Made by a program: the position numbers and the translations under genes
Notes under the pieces: model-generated
The model's database searches: none
What the model saw: only the letters and a program-made list of their open reading frames with translations
What the model was told of the DNA's origin: nothing
Part shown: piece by piece, positions 52,771 to 61,266 of the stretch
Numbering within the stretch: position 1 is the stretch's first letter
How the letters are laid out: each line of letters begins with the position of its first letter
Origin: Fibrobacterota bacterium
GTDB lineage: Bacteria; Fibrobacterota; Fibrobacteria; UBA11236
Direction of reading: 5' to 3'
Length of the DNA: 64,000 nucleotides
Assembly (NCBI GenBank): GCA_947466585.1
Contig: CANIEU010000007.1
Location: 1 to 64,000 of the forward strand

Positions 52771-52898
52771 GGCAGGGGAGAGCGGGTCGGGATGATGTCG
52801 GGCAGATCTTCGTTCGGCCCGCTTCGTTGATTCACAGGCAATTGGAGGCACCGAAAGTTTGAGCATGTAGTGGGCTATCTGAATAAAAGGGGGAGCCT

Positions 52899-53066
52899 GT
52901 GAGCGAGGAAGTTCTGATTAATGAATCACAAGCCTATGCAGCAATGTTCTTTTTTCTGGAGAACATCTATAAGAGGACTTCGGAGGATGCGCTCGGTCAG
53001 CTATTAGGCGCTATGTCTTGGCTACAGGATGCAACCCCTGTTGATCCTGCATTTTTCGAGGAGTAG
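52899..53066 (+). CDS. Small orphan protein, immunity-like in composition
   Basis: 55 residues, GTG 52899 with AAAGGGGGAG upstream. Sequence begins MSEEVLINESQAYAAMFFFL and ends LQDATPVDPAFFEE; acidic and helical. A pattern GxLLGxMSxLxDxxxxDPA followed by a tryptophan motif occurs in small acidic proteins found near polymorphic toxin loci, but the tail seems cut short. The interval 52771-53180 is lower in GC than its surroundings, so this is probably an acquired fragment. Confidence 0.5.
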   Translation: MSEEVLINESQAYAAMFFFLENIYKRTSEDALGQLLGAMSWLQDATPVDPAFFEE

Positions 53067-53069
53067 CGA

Positions 53070-53123
53070 ATGGCAATTCATAAAGCGCTATCAGACGAAA
53101 AACCATTTTTGAAGTTTATCTGA
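53070..53123 (+). CDS. 17-codon ORF, probable remnant
   Basis: Starts at ATG 53070, three bases after the stop of the 55-residue gene, with GAGGAG at seven bases; reads MAIHKALSDEKPFLKFI and stops at 53121-53123. Good translation signals but too short to judge; likely the beginning of a truncated partner gene. Confidence 0.25.
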   Translation: MAIHKALSDEKPFLKFI

Positions 53124-53180
53124 ATCAGATATTTCGGAATTGGTAAGAGCTCCGTAGGCGGGAAGGTTCTATTTGGGTCT

Positions 53181-53564
53181 CTAACCTGAGACCCCCGCCT
53201 TCGGCGCTTCCCACAACTCGATCTTCGTTCCATCCGGATCGAGGATCCAGGCGAACTTGCCCATGCCTTCCATCTCCTCACGATCATTCACCGCAACGCC
53301 CTTGGCCTCTAGCCCGGCAACAAACGCATCCAAATCATCCACCGCGAAGTTGATCATGAACTCGCGGGTCGAAGGTTTGAAATGGCCAGTATCCTTGTTG
53401 AACGGAGCCCACACGCCATAAGCCGGGCCCGCGCCTTCGGAACGGATAATCGCCCCGCCCCAGTCCTCAATCGAAAGGCCTAGCGTGTCGCGATACCATT
53501 CACCCAAAGCCTTGGGGTTCGGGCTGTGAAAGAACACCCCGCCGAATGCCGTGATACGGGCCAT
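53181..53564 (-). CDS. VOC-family protein (glyoxalase/bleomycin-resistance fold)
   Basis: 127 residues from ATG 53564 with GGGGGAT upstream. Starts with ITAFGGVFFHSPNPKALGEWY, the usual VOC opening, and has FAVDDLDAFVAGLEAKGVAV and the closing WILDPDGTKIELWEAP with the metal Glu. The predicted function is metal-dependent small-molecule chemistry or binding; family-wide specificity cannot be guessed. Confidence 0.85.
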   Translation of the reverse strand: MARITAFGGVFFHSPNPKALGEWYRDTLGLSIEDWGGAIIRSEGAGPAYGVWAPFNKDTGHFKPSTREFMINFAVDDLDAFVAGLEAKGVAVNDREEMEGMGKFAWILDPDGTKIELWEAPKAGVSG

Positions 53565-53763
53565 GTGTATCCCCCTGATTTGTGGAAGCAATGCGTCCCA
53601 CTATTCGGCGGGAAAATAGTTTCTCCACCCCTGTTCCATTTCGACCCCCTCTGGCCCAGCTTTTATCCGGACACAGTCCTAGTCTTCCAAAATAATGTGT
53701 ACACATAAGATACACGGAATTCCTCAAAATGCTTATCTTGTGGATAAGACTACGGAGGCGAGC

Positions 53764-54033
53764 GTGAAACAAACAGCTTCGATTCGGGAGTTCCGGGGTG
53801 GAATGGCGGCCATGCTGGAGGGGAGAGAACCCATTCTCATCACCAGCCACGGCCATGCCAAAGCCATCGTGTACCCGTTGGAAAGGGCGAAATCCCTTCC
53901 TCCCGATGTGAAGCGGGATGCGTTTCGAATTCTCGCAATGCAGGTGGCCGCCAAGACTGCCGGTGTCGAAGAGGACGAGATGCTGAAGGACTTCAATGCT
54001 TGGCGCAAGGAGCGTCGTCGTAGCGGACGCTAA
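53764..54033 (+). CDS. Antitoxin, Phd/YefM-like
   Basis: 89 residues from GTG 53764 with GGAGG upstream; the frame is open earlier without signals. Residues 4-40 (TASIREFRGGMAAMLEGREPIL then HAKAIVYPL) match the Phd/YefM DNA-binding half; the acidic tail EEDEMLKDFNAWRKERR should bind the toxin. Overlaps the PIN gene by 38 bases, the normal arrangement for an autoregulated type II module. Confidence 0.8.
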   Translation: MKQTASIREFRGGMAAMLEGREPILITSHGHAKAIVYPLERAKSLPPDVKRDAFRILAMQVAAKTAGVEEDEMLKDFNAWRKERRRSGR

Positions 54034-54409
54034 CGTATTGCTTTCGGCATTGGCTGGCCGTGCCGCCGACCGTGTTCTTACCTCTGACCTCGACACTCAT
54101 ACCACGGAACACACTTGGGCCGAGGTGGTCGAATATGTTCCCGTTTTTCAACAGCGGTATCAAATCACCGTTGAGGAGATGGATGCTGCGCTCGAAGAGG
54201 CGCCGGTGCACATCCACGGACGCATGGAATATGCGGAAAAGCTGCCGGAAGCGATCGCACTCGTTGGTTCTCGGGATCCGGAAGACGTGGATGTGGCTGC
54301 GTTGGCCTTAAAACTCAAAGCCCCGATCTGGTCTCATGATGACATTTTCAAGGACTTCCCGCTAAGACGCTATACGACCGCCCAGTTTTTGAAAATCCTG
54401 GAAGGCTGA
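53996..54409 (+). CDS. PIN-domain toxin, VapC-like
   Basis: 137 residues from ATG 53996 with AAGGA six bases upstream, inside the antitoxin gene. PIN-fold acidic residues: VVVADANVLLSAL (first Asp), a central Glu in HTWAEVVEYV, and DPEDVDVAALALKLKAPIWSHDDIF (Asp pair near the C terminus). Expected Mg-dependent ribonuclease inhibited by the preceding antitoxin. The two form a complete module next to a tRNA gene. Confidence 0.8.
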   Translation: MLGARSVVVADANVLLSALAGRAADRVLTSDLDTHTTEHTWAEVVEYVPVFQQRYQITVEEMDAALEEAPVHIHGRMEYAEKLPEAIALVGSRDPEDVDVAALALKLKAPIWSHDDIFKDFPLRRYTTAQFLKILEG

Positions 54410-54470
54410 TGGGCTTCGGGGGAGGGGGATGTCTGGGCGGGGGAGACTGGCGGGGGATTCTTTAAAAAGA

Positions 54471-54569
54471 GCCGGGAAAATGGTGGTCGCTACAAGATTT
54501 GAACTTGTGACCCCTTCCATGTCAAGGAAGTACTCTAACCAACTGAGCTAAGCGACCCATTTTCCCGGC
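54471..54569. repeat. Perfect inverted repeat enclosing tRNA-Val
   Basis: GCCGGGAAAATG (54471-54482) and CATTTTCCCGGC (54558-54569) are perfect 12-base inverse copies. In the minus-strand transcript they extend the seven-pair acceptor stem to nineteen pairs with a two-base AC bulge, and the trailer is followed by TCTTTTT. The whole thus resembles a terminator hairpin with the tRNA as its loop. Confidence 0.8.
54481..54557 (-). tRNA. tRNA-Val (anticodon GAC)
   Basis: 77 bases on the minus strand. Acceptor GGTCGCT/AGCGACC, D arm GCTCAGTTGGTTAGAGT, anticodon stem CTTCC/GGAAG with loop TTGACAT (anticodon GAC), T arm ACAAG TTCAAAT CTTGT. Discriminator A and the CCA end are encoded, unlike tRNA-Leu at 43782. 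Confidence 0.95.
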
Positions 54570-54846
54570 CGAAGAATCAAAACAGCCAAAGCCGGGACGG
54601 GCAAAGTTAGCCACGAGAGGCCCGGAAGGCAAGGAAAAGCCAAGGAAAATTCCCGAAACCACGCGAAAATACACCGTAAACCGATCCCCTAAATCCTTTT
54701 ACTTTTGGCAATCCGATGTTTACCTCAATCGCCCTTCCCTCGGGAAATCCCCTCCAAATCCCCCGGAAATCCCCTTCCGACCAGCCCCAATTCGGCTCCT
54801 TTGTGTTCATTCCTCATTCATCATTCCTCATTCATCATTTCTCCTG
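54570..54846. other. Intergenic region with small tandem repeats
   Basis: Upstream of bioD. Contains two perfect copies of the 14-base unit CATTCCTCATTCAT (54808-54835) with a partial third running into the bioD start, and a looser AAATCCCC repeat around 54746-54778. No BirA-type operator, promoter consensus or RNA gene recognised; the run of pyrimidines leaves bioD without a clear ribosome site. Confidence 0.5.
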
Positions 54847-55596
54847 ATGCCCCGCACCCTCTTCATTACCGGCACCGGCACCGGCATTGGCAAAACCGCC
54901 CTGTCCTTGGCCGTGCTCCTGTGGGGCCGTGCGCGGGGGCTGCGTGTCGCCTATCTCAAGCCCTTGCAATGCGGGTCCAACAAGGCCGTTGGTGAGATCT
55001 ACGGAGACGCAGACTGGATCCGGGACGCAACACTCGGTGTGGCAGAGATCTCCGAGGCCTATGCAGTGTACACCTTCGCCGATTCCGTGTCGCCGCACCT
55101 TGCCGTGGAGCGGGCAGGCGGATGGATCGACCCCGAATGGATCGTGGAGCAGGCCGAGGTAGCTGCGCGCCGCTGCGAACTGCTGGTGATCGAAGGCTCC
55201 GGTGGTGCCGCCGTACCCCTGAACCGTGAAGGCACCTCGTTGGCCGATGTGGCCGCGCTGGGGAAGTGGCCGTGCCTCATCGCCGCGCTCCCGGGGCTGG
55301 GGACGCTGCATCACACGCTCACCACCGCGCACTACCTCAAGGCGCGCGGGGCCCAGATCGCCGGTTTCGCCTTTGTGCAGAACAACCACGATGTTTCGCC
55401 GCTGCAGGCCGACAACGCGCGCACGCTCACGGATCTGCTGGAGATTCCCTTCGTGGGCGCGATGCCGTATTGCCCCGGTCTCGGCAAGCGGCTGCCGGTT
55501 TCTCCCGCGGTGGCAGGCCTTCTCGCGCAGGCATTGCCCGGTCTCGCCGCGTGGTATGATGCGCCCCCAGATTCTCCCGCGGAAAACGGTGCGTGA
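54847..55596 (+). CDS. bioD: Dethiobiotin synthetase
   Basis: 249 residues, ATG 54847. P-loop GTGTGIGKT near the N terminus, KPLQCG and the EGSGGAAVPLN motif identify BioD, which forms the ureido ring of dethiobiotin from DAPA, CO2 and ATP. First gene of bioD-bioF-esterase-bioC; each following gene overlaps the previous stop. Confidence 0.93.
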   Translation: MPRTLFITGTGTGIGKTALSLAVLLWGRARGLRVAYLKPLQCGSNKAVGEIYGDADWIRDATLGVAEISEAYAVYTFADSVSPHLAVERAGGWIDPEWIVEQAEVAARRCELLVIEGSGGAAVPLNREGTSLADVAALGKWPCLIAALPGLGTLHHTLTTAHYLKARGAQIAGFAFVQNNHDVSPLQADNARTLTDLLEIPFVGAMPYCPGLGKRLPVSPAVAGLLAQALPGLAAWYDAPPDSPAENGA

Positions 55597-56855
55597 TGTC
55601 TGTACCGCATTCATCGGATATTCGCGATTTCTCAAAGTTGCAGGAAAACCCTTTCCTTCCCGCGCTCGAGGCGCAGCGCGCGCAAGGGTTGTTCCGCGTT
55701 CCCTTGGAGCTCGACGGTGCGCCGGGGAAGTGGATCCAATGCGATACCGCGGTGACAAGTGAAAAGCGCACCTCGACGCGCTGTCTGAACCTTGCATCCA
55801 ACAACTCGCTCGACCTCGCCGGGCATCCGCCGCTCTTGCACCGGGCATCGGAGGCGATGGAGCGCGCAGGCACCGGCAGCGGAGGTTCGCGCTTGCTCGG
55901 CGGCAGCCAACCGCTGCATACCGCTCTGGAGCATGCTCTGGAACGCTACCGTCCCGCCTTTCCGGCACGGCGCGCCTTGGTGTTCAACACCGGATTCCAA
56001 GCCAACCTCACTGTGGTCTCCGCGCTCGGCGAAGCCCTCGGCGGCGTGTTCGCCGACAAGCTCGCGCATGCCAGCGTGGCCGAAGGCCTGAGACTGTTGC
56101 CCCGCAGCGTCCCGTTCCACCGATTCGCCCACAACGACCTCGATCATCTCGAAACGTTGTTGAAGCAACATCAACCCAAGTCCGGCGGGTTAGTCGTCAC
56201 CGAAACCCTCTTCAGCATGGACGGCGATCATCCTCCCTTCGAAGCGTTGTGCGCGTTGCAGAAGAAATACGGATTCTGGATGCTGCTCGACGAGGCCCAC
56301 TCAACGGGTGCCTATCCGCATTTGCATGAGCGGGGTTTGGCGGGAATCCCGGAGAGAACCGTGTTGCTGGGAACTTTCGGAAAGGCTCTCGGAAGTTTCG
56401 GCGCGTACGTGTCGGGCCCGGCCGAGATCTGCGATTACCTGATCAATTTCGGGCGGGGATTCGTGTTCAGCACCTCCCTGCCGCCCGCAGTGGTGGGTGC
56501 GAATCTCGGTGCGCTGGAAGCCCTCACGGATCCGGGCGAATCGTGGCGGCCCGCAAAATTGGCGGCCATTTCCGCGTTCGCGCGTGCGGAGTTGAACCGG
56601 CGCGGATTCCAAACCGGTGCCGCCGTCGGGCATATCATCCCCGTTCTACTGGGAACTCCGGAAGAAGCGGTCACGGTCAGCGCGGCCTTGCTGCGCGCGG
56701 GTTTCCATGCACCGGCCATACGCCCGCCCACGGTCCCCGCAGGCACCTCGCGCCTACGGTTGAGTTTGACAGCGGCCTTCGAAGAAGCGGATGTTCTGTC
56801 CTTCTTGGATGCACTTGAAGTCGCGGTACAGGATATTGCAGGAGATCCTTCGTGA
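55596..56855 (+). CDS. bioF: 8-amino-7-oxononanoate synthase
   Basis: 419 residues from ATG 55596 (TGATG overlap with bioD; GTG 55593 is one codon earlier). PLP-dependent alpha-oxoamine synthase: NLASNNSLDLAGHP, GTGSGGSRLLGGSQPLH, LLDEAHSTGAY and the PLP lysine in GTFGKALGSFGAY. Condenses pimeloyl thioester with alanine. Its stop overlaps the next gene (GTGA). Confidence 0.92.
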   Translation: MSVPHSSDIRDFSKLQENPFLPALEAQRAQGLFRVPLELDGAPGKWIQCDTAVTSEKRTSTRCLNLASNNSLDLAGHPPLLHRASEAMERAGTGSGGSRLLGGSQPLHTALEHALERYRPAFPARRALVFNTGFQANLTVVSALGEALGGVFADKLAHASVAEGLRLLPRSVPFHRFAHNDLDHLETLLKQHQPKSGGLVVTETLFSMDGDHPPFEALCALQKKYGFWMLLDEAHSTGAYPHLHERGLAGIPERTVLLGTFGKALGSFGAYVSGPAEICDYLINFGRGFVFSTSLPPAVVGANLGALEALTDPGESWRPAKLAAISAFARAELNRRGFQTGAAVGHIIPVLLGTPEEAVTVSAALLRAGFHAPAIRPPTVPAGTSRLRLSLTAAFEEADVLSFLDALEVAVQDIAGDPS

Positions 56856-57589
56856 TACCCGCTGTAGATAGACCCGTCATCCATTGGATGGGCGGCTGGG
56901 TCTCCTCACTCGCATGCTGGGAGCCGCAACTGATCGCGCTCTTCCCCGAGTTCGCACATCGCTTTCTCGACACGCACGCCCTGCTCGATCAGGATACGCC
57001 TCCGGACTGGATCGAAAGCACACCGCGCGACGCCCATGCGCACATTTTCGCCGCGTGGTCGCTCGGTTCGCTGCGTGTGCATCGCTGGATGGCCGATGGC
57101 GTATGGCCCAAGGACGTTCCCGTCCTTTCGCTCTGCCCGGTGTTCCGCTTCGTGCAGCCTGGGACGCCGGGAACTTTCGGCGAATCCATTCTGTTACGCA
57201 TGGAACAAAAACTTGGGGCCGAGCGCGAAACCGTGCTGCGTGACTTTTGGCGGCGCATGCCCAAGGCCGGCGACATGCCTCCCGAGTGGGAAGCCGGGTG
57301 GATCGCCTGGACGCGCCATTACGATGATGCGAGCGTGCTCCTCGCCTTGCAGTACTTGCGTACGCAATCGGCCGATCCGGAACATTTACGGTCGGCGCCG
57401 TTACAGTGGGAATTGATCGCCGGCGAAAAGGATCGTCTTGCGCCCATCGGAGCCTGGAAAGAGGATCTTCCGGCCCAAGCCCGTTTGACGGTGCACCCCG
57501 GCGGGCATATCCCATTTTGGGAATGCCCGGATTTGGTCGGTGAGTCCTTGCGTCGCCTGGCTCAACCCGCAGGAATCGGGACTCCCTGA
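56852..57589 (+). CDS. Alpha/beta hydrolase, probable pimeloyl-ACP methyl ester esterase (BioH/BioG role)
   Basis: 245 residues from GTG 56852. Alpha/beta-hydrolase elements: nucleophile Ser in AWSLGSLRVH, acid in AGEKDRLAP, and His in PGGHIPFWE, with oxyanion region HWMGGW near the N terminus. Between bioF and bioC, it most likely removes the methyl group that BioC adds, ending chain growth at pimeloyl-ACP. Sequence is too divergent to say BioH, BioG or another class. TGATG overlap with bioC. Confidence 0.75.
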   Translation: MIPAVDRPVIHWMGGWVSSLACWEPQLIALFPEFAHRFLDTHALLDQDTPPDWIESTPRDAHAHIFAAWSLGSLRVHRWMADGVWPKDVPVLSLCPVFRFVQPGTPGTFGESILLRMEQKLGAERETVLRDFWRRMPKAGDMPPEWEAGWIAWTRHYDDASVLLALQYLRTQSADPEHLRSAPLQWELIAGEKDRLAPIGAWKEDLPAQARLTVHPGGHIPFWECPDLVGESLRRLAQPAGIGTP

Positions 57590-58422
57590 TGACCACGGCC
57601 TCCTTCCATGCCCTGCGGTTCGGCCGCGCCGCCGCGCGCTATGAGTCGCGCGCGCGCGTGCAGGCCCGCATGGCGCAGGTGCTGCTCGATCTGTGGGGCG
57701 ACCGCCCGGCGCCTGCGCACATTCTGGAATTCGGCTGCGGTACGGGCCTGCTGACCCGCGCGCTGCGCGCGCGGTTCCCCGGTGCGGCCGGAACGAGCAA
57801 AACCACTCTCACGGCCACCGATGCCTCGCCCCAAATGTGGGAGTTGGCCCAAGAGAGTTTGAAAGATGACGGGCAGCATCCCGTTTCGTTCCTCACGCAA
57901 AATGCGCGGGGCGACGAACTCCCCAAGCCGGCATTGATGCGCTCCGCCGCCAAGCAACCCTACGATCTGCTGGCCGCAGGCGCCTTGGTACAATGGTTCC
58001 CCGATCTCGCCGCGCACTTCCGCTTCGCTGCGTTGCTCGCCGCGCCGGGTGCGCGCTATCTGGTGTCCGGGTTCGACGCGGCGAACTTCCCCGAGATCAA
58101 TGCGCTGTTGCGCGAACCGCCGTTCGAATACCGGAGCTTCCCCGGTCACACACAGAATGAAATCGAGAAAGCCGCCGTCGAGGCGGGCTGGACCGTGACG
58201 ACGTTCCTGGGTTGGGAAGAGTCCGAAGTGCTGCCCACGCCGCGCTCGGTGCTCCAGCTGCTGCAGGAGTTGGGCTCGGTGCGCGATCCGCGCGAGGGCG
58301 GGCGCATGAACCGCGCGAATCTGGCGCATCTGCTTTCGGAATACGAGCGCCTTTATTCGTGCGAGGGTGGTGTGCGGCTGACGTGGAAGCCGTGGGCTGC
58401 GCTGCTGACACGGGCGTCCTAG
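57589..58422 (+). CDS. bioC: Malonyl-ACP O-methyltransferase
   Basis: 277 residues from ATG 57589. Class I SAM fold with motif I ILEFGCGTGLLT and the conserved start FGRAAARYESRARVQARMA; DLLAAGALVQWFPDL corresponds to the BioC ALQWC region, and the FLGWEESEVLPTPRSVLQLL tail is family-typical. Methylates malonyl-ACP to prime pimelate synthesis on the fatty-acid machinery. End of the biotin operon; convergent with the DrrB-type gene. Confidence 0.85.
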   Translation: MTTASFHALRFGRAAARYESRARVQARMAQVLLDLWGDRPAPAHILEFGCGTGLLTRALRARFPGAAGTSKTTLTATDASPQMWELAQESLKDDGQHPVSFLTQNARGDELPKPALMRSAAKQPYDLLAAGALVQWFPDLAAHFRFAALLAAPGARYLVSGFDAANFPEINALLREPPFEYRSFPGHTQNEIEKAAVEAGWTVTTFLGWEESEVLPTPRSVLQLLQELGSVRDPREGGRMNRANLAHLLSEYERLYSCEGGVRLTWKPWAALLTRAS

Positions 58423-58444
58423 ATCCCCGCGCTGTTCTGCGTCC

Positions 58445-59266
58445 TTACTTCTTCCGCTTATACAGCACCAGCGCCACCGGCGCCAGCACCGCCGTCACGA
58501 GCGCCGGGGCGATCAGGGCCTGCCCGATCTGTGACCACGACGCCGTATCCGACAGAATGCCACGCAGTGCGGTGACGAGCAAGGCTACGGGGTTGACTTC
58601 GACGAAAGCGCGCAACCAGCCGGGCATTGTCGAGGAATCCACGAACACGTTGGAGGCGAAGGTCAGTGGCATTAGGAACAGCCAACTGAACGTCATCACC
58701 GAACCCGGCGTGCGGAGCGCGAGGCCCAGCGTGGTGAAAACCCATCCGAACCCGAAGGCGCACACGTTGAGCAGCACCATCGCAGCGAGGATTCCGAAGA
58801 GGCCCGAAGCAGGGCGGAAACCCAAAACGATACCGACCACCACAACGATTGCGGACGACAACGTATAACGCAGAAAGTCCCCGAACATCGCACCCACGAT
58901 GGGGGAGAGGTTCCAGATCGGCAGCGACCGAAAGCGATCGTAAATGCCTTTGGACAAATCGGTGTTGAGCGTGATTCCCGTATACATGGTGGCGAACACC
59001 ACGGTCTGCACCATAATGCCGGGAAGCAGGAATTGCAGATACTGACGCGGGGTTCCCGCGAGCGCACCGCCGAAGATGTAAGTGAACAGCACCGTGAACA
59101 TCACCGGGGTGATGATCGCGTCAAAGAGTTGTTCCGGTACGTGCTTGATCTTGAGCAGCGCGCGCCAACCGAAGGCCATCGTGTTGGAGAGCGCACCGAC
59201 ACGGGGCGGGCGACCGCGCGCCGCGAGTACGGCGTGCAGACGGGCGTCGGGTTGCAGTCCGTTCAT
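58445..59266 (-). CDS. ABC-2 exporter permease, DrrB-like
   Basis: 273 residues from ATG 59266, overlapping the TGA of the ATPase gene (ATGA). Six helices of the DrrB type; typical [23 protein letters not shown] and [22 protein letters not shown] and [13 protein letters not shown]. Very close to actinobacterial drug exporters, so lateral transfer is likely. With the ATPase it should form a two-gene exporter. Confidence 0.88.
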   Translation of the reverse strand: MNGLQPDARLHAVLAARGRPPRVGALSNTMAFGWRALLKIKHVPEQLFDAIITPVMFTVLFTYIFGGALAGTPRQYLQFLLPGIMVQTVVFATMYTGITLNTDLSKGIYDRFRSLPIWNLSPIVGAMFGDFLRYTLSSAIVVVVGIVLGFRPASGLFGILAAMVLLNVCAFGFGWVFTTLGLALRTPGSVMTFSWLFLMPLTFASNVFVDSSTMPGWLRAFVEVNPVALLVTALRGILSDTASWSQIGQALIAPALVTAVLAPVALVLYKRKK

Positions 59267-60240
59267 TGGGCGCGCTCCTTGTTTTCTTCCTTGTTCTCCG
59301 CTGTTTGGCCGGTGAGGGCGAAGAACACTTCGTCGAGGCTGGGTTGGCCGAGCGAAAATCCTGCTACGGGAATGTTCGCCCGCGGCAGCTCAGCCAAGGC
59401 CTCCGCCGCGCGCGCGGTATCGGAGACCTGCAGCGAGAGGGCGGCAGGGTCGGTTTCGAAATGAGCGACCACTCCGAGGCGTTCTGTCAGCAGTTGCCCT
59501 GCGCGTTCGCGGTGGGCCGGATCGCGCAGGTTCACGTGCAACGTGCCCGAGCCCACCGAAGCTTTAAGTTCGGCGCTGGTGCCTTCGGCGATCACGGTGC
59601 CGTGGTCGATGACCGCGATGCGCGCGGCCAGTTCGTCGGCTTCGTCGAGGTATTGCGTTGTGAGCAGTACGGTGGTGCCGTCGTTAACAAGCGCGCGCAC
59701 GATGCCCCACACCTGGTTGCGCGAGCGCGGGTCGAGTCCGGTGGTGGGCTCATCGAGAAAGAGGAGATCGGGCACCACCACCAGCGAGGCCGCGATGTCG
59801 AGGCGGCGGCGCATGCCTCCGGAATAATCCTTGGCTTGTTTGGTTGCCGCATCGGTCAGGTCGAAGGCCTCGAGCAAATCATCGGCACGGCGTTTTACAT
59901 CGATTCCACGAAAGCCCTGCAACTTGGCGAGCAGCATCAAGTTCTCGCGCCCGGTTAGGTCTTCGTCCACCGAGGCGTATTGGCCCGTGAGGCTGATGCG
60001 CCTCCGCAGCGCGTCGCCTTCGCGCACCAGGTCGTGGCCGAGTACGGTGGCGCGGCCTGCATCGGGAGCGATCAGGGTTGCCAGCATGCGCACGGTGGTG
60101 GTTTTACCCGCGCCGTTTGGGCCGAGCACGCCGTACACGGTGCCCGCGCGCACGCGCAGGTCCACACCGTTTACGGCCTTGGTTTTACCGAAGTGTTTGA
60201 CGAGACCTTCGGATTCGATCGCAAATTCAGGATGAGACAT
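59263..60240 (-). CDS. ABC exporter ATPase, DrrA-like
   Basis: 325 residues, ATG 60240. Walker A GPNGAGKT, signature [12 protein letters not shown], Walker [21 protein letters not shown] and [13 protein letters not shown], the last two being hallmarks of the daunorubicin-resistance (DrrA) group, including the C-terminal dimerisation domain with [13 protein letters not shown]. Drug or lipid export; the substrate is not known. Confidence 0.92.
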   Translation of the reverse strand: MSHPEFAIESEGLVKHFGKTKAVNGVDLRVRAGTVYGVLGPNGAGKTTTVRMLATLIAPDAGRATVLGHDLVREGDALRRRISLTGQYASVDEDLTGRENLMLLAKLQGFRGIDVKRRADDLLEAFDLTDAATKQAKDYSGGMRRRLDIAASLVVVPDLLFLDEPTTGLDPRSRNQVWGIVRALVNDGTTVLLTTQYLDEADELAARIAVIDHGTVIAEGTSAELKASVGSGTLHVNLRDPAHRERAGQLLTERLGVVAHFETDPAALSLQVSDTARAAEALAELPRANIPVAGFSLGQPSLDEVFFALTGQTAENKEENKERAQ

Positions 60241-60369
60241 GGAGAAGATTTAGGAAGGAGGGAGTGCTGATTTAAAGGTGCACAGAGGAGAAAGTCGGAA
60301 GGTGAATGAGGGAAGTGCTAGGCAGTTATCACCTTGTGTTTAATTCCGACGTCCGACTTCCGACCGTCC

Positions 60370-61157
60370 TCACATCCCGTGTCCACCGCCGTGCCCTGCG
60401 GACGGGTCTAGGTTCGCGGTGCGCAGAAACAGGCCCCCGAAAATGCCCGCGCCTGCCGCGAAGAGCGCGCCGACGAGGAAGGTCGCGTGGTAGCCCCCGA
60501 GGAGGGCGGCGGCACCACCGAGCAGGCCGAGCGTGCGGGCGGAGAGCCAACCGAATTCATTGCCGCCCACGACGGCGTACACCGCGACCAGCATGCCCGC
60601 CGTGACCGTGACGGCGCCCCACAAATCGAGATGGCGACTCTCCATGGCCACGCGCGCCGGCGGGAGCAGCCACACCGAAAGCAAAATCACGACAAAACCC
60701 ACCGGGATGTTGACCAGAAAGATCCAGTGCCAGTCGAAGGCCCCCGTGAGTGACCTCCCAGCAGCACGCCAAGGCTGCCGCCGCCCGCGCACACGAATCC
60801 GTAAACGGCCGAAACAATCGCTCCGCCGAGACCTTGGATCCAGCGTGCGATGAGCAGTGCACCTTGCGCGCCCGACATGCCGCAAGCCAGCGAGGCGAAG
60901 GTGAACAGTACGATACCGAAGAGGAAGAGCTTGCGGTGCCCGTACAGATCGCCGAGCCATCCGCCGAGCAGCAGAAAGCCCCCGAAGGCCAGCATGTAGG
61001 CGTTCACCACCCATGCCAAGGAGGTTTCGGTGAACCCGAGATCGGCGCGGATGCTGGGGAGCGCGACGTTGACGATGGTCGTGTCGAGCACGATCATCAA
61101 GGTGCCGAGGCTAAGCACGCCGAGCGCGAGCCAGCGGGTGGAGGGAGATTTCGTCAA
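60370..61157 (-). pseudogene. Decayed MFS drug transporter (DHA2/EmrB type)
   Basis: From TTG 61157 (with GGAG) the sequence gives helices 1-5 (LGTLMIVLDTTIVNVALPS, the DHA2 opening) and breaks. About 20 codons are missing between IVSAV and YGFVCAGGGS; a one-base loss near 60750 shifts the frame between GVLLGG and LTGAFDWHWIFLVNIP; and the middle helices are deleted, LGLLGGAAALL running directly to YHATFLVGALFAAGAG, the last helix. A normal relative has about 480-520 residues; only about 260 codons remain. Upstream of and parallel to the DrrAB genes. Confidence 0.85.
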
Positions 61158-61266
61158 GGGAACTCCGTGGGTCGGATCGATCGGAGCCGTGGCGCGAGGG
61201 TTGCCCCCCGGGTCAGCCCCGTGCGCCCGAAATCCTGAATATACCGAACGTCGTTATTTCAAAAAA

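Noticed and set aside
54607-54810. 67-codon minus-strand ORF upstream of bioD
   Set aside because: Built from the AAATCCCC-type repeats, no ribosome site and no recognisable protein.
60487-61238. Plus-strand ORFs opposite the MFS remnant
   Set aside because: Antisense of the decayed transporter, which gives clear family matches on the minus strand.
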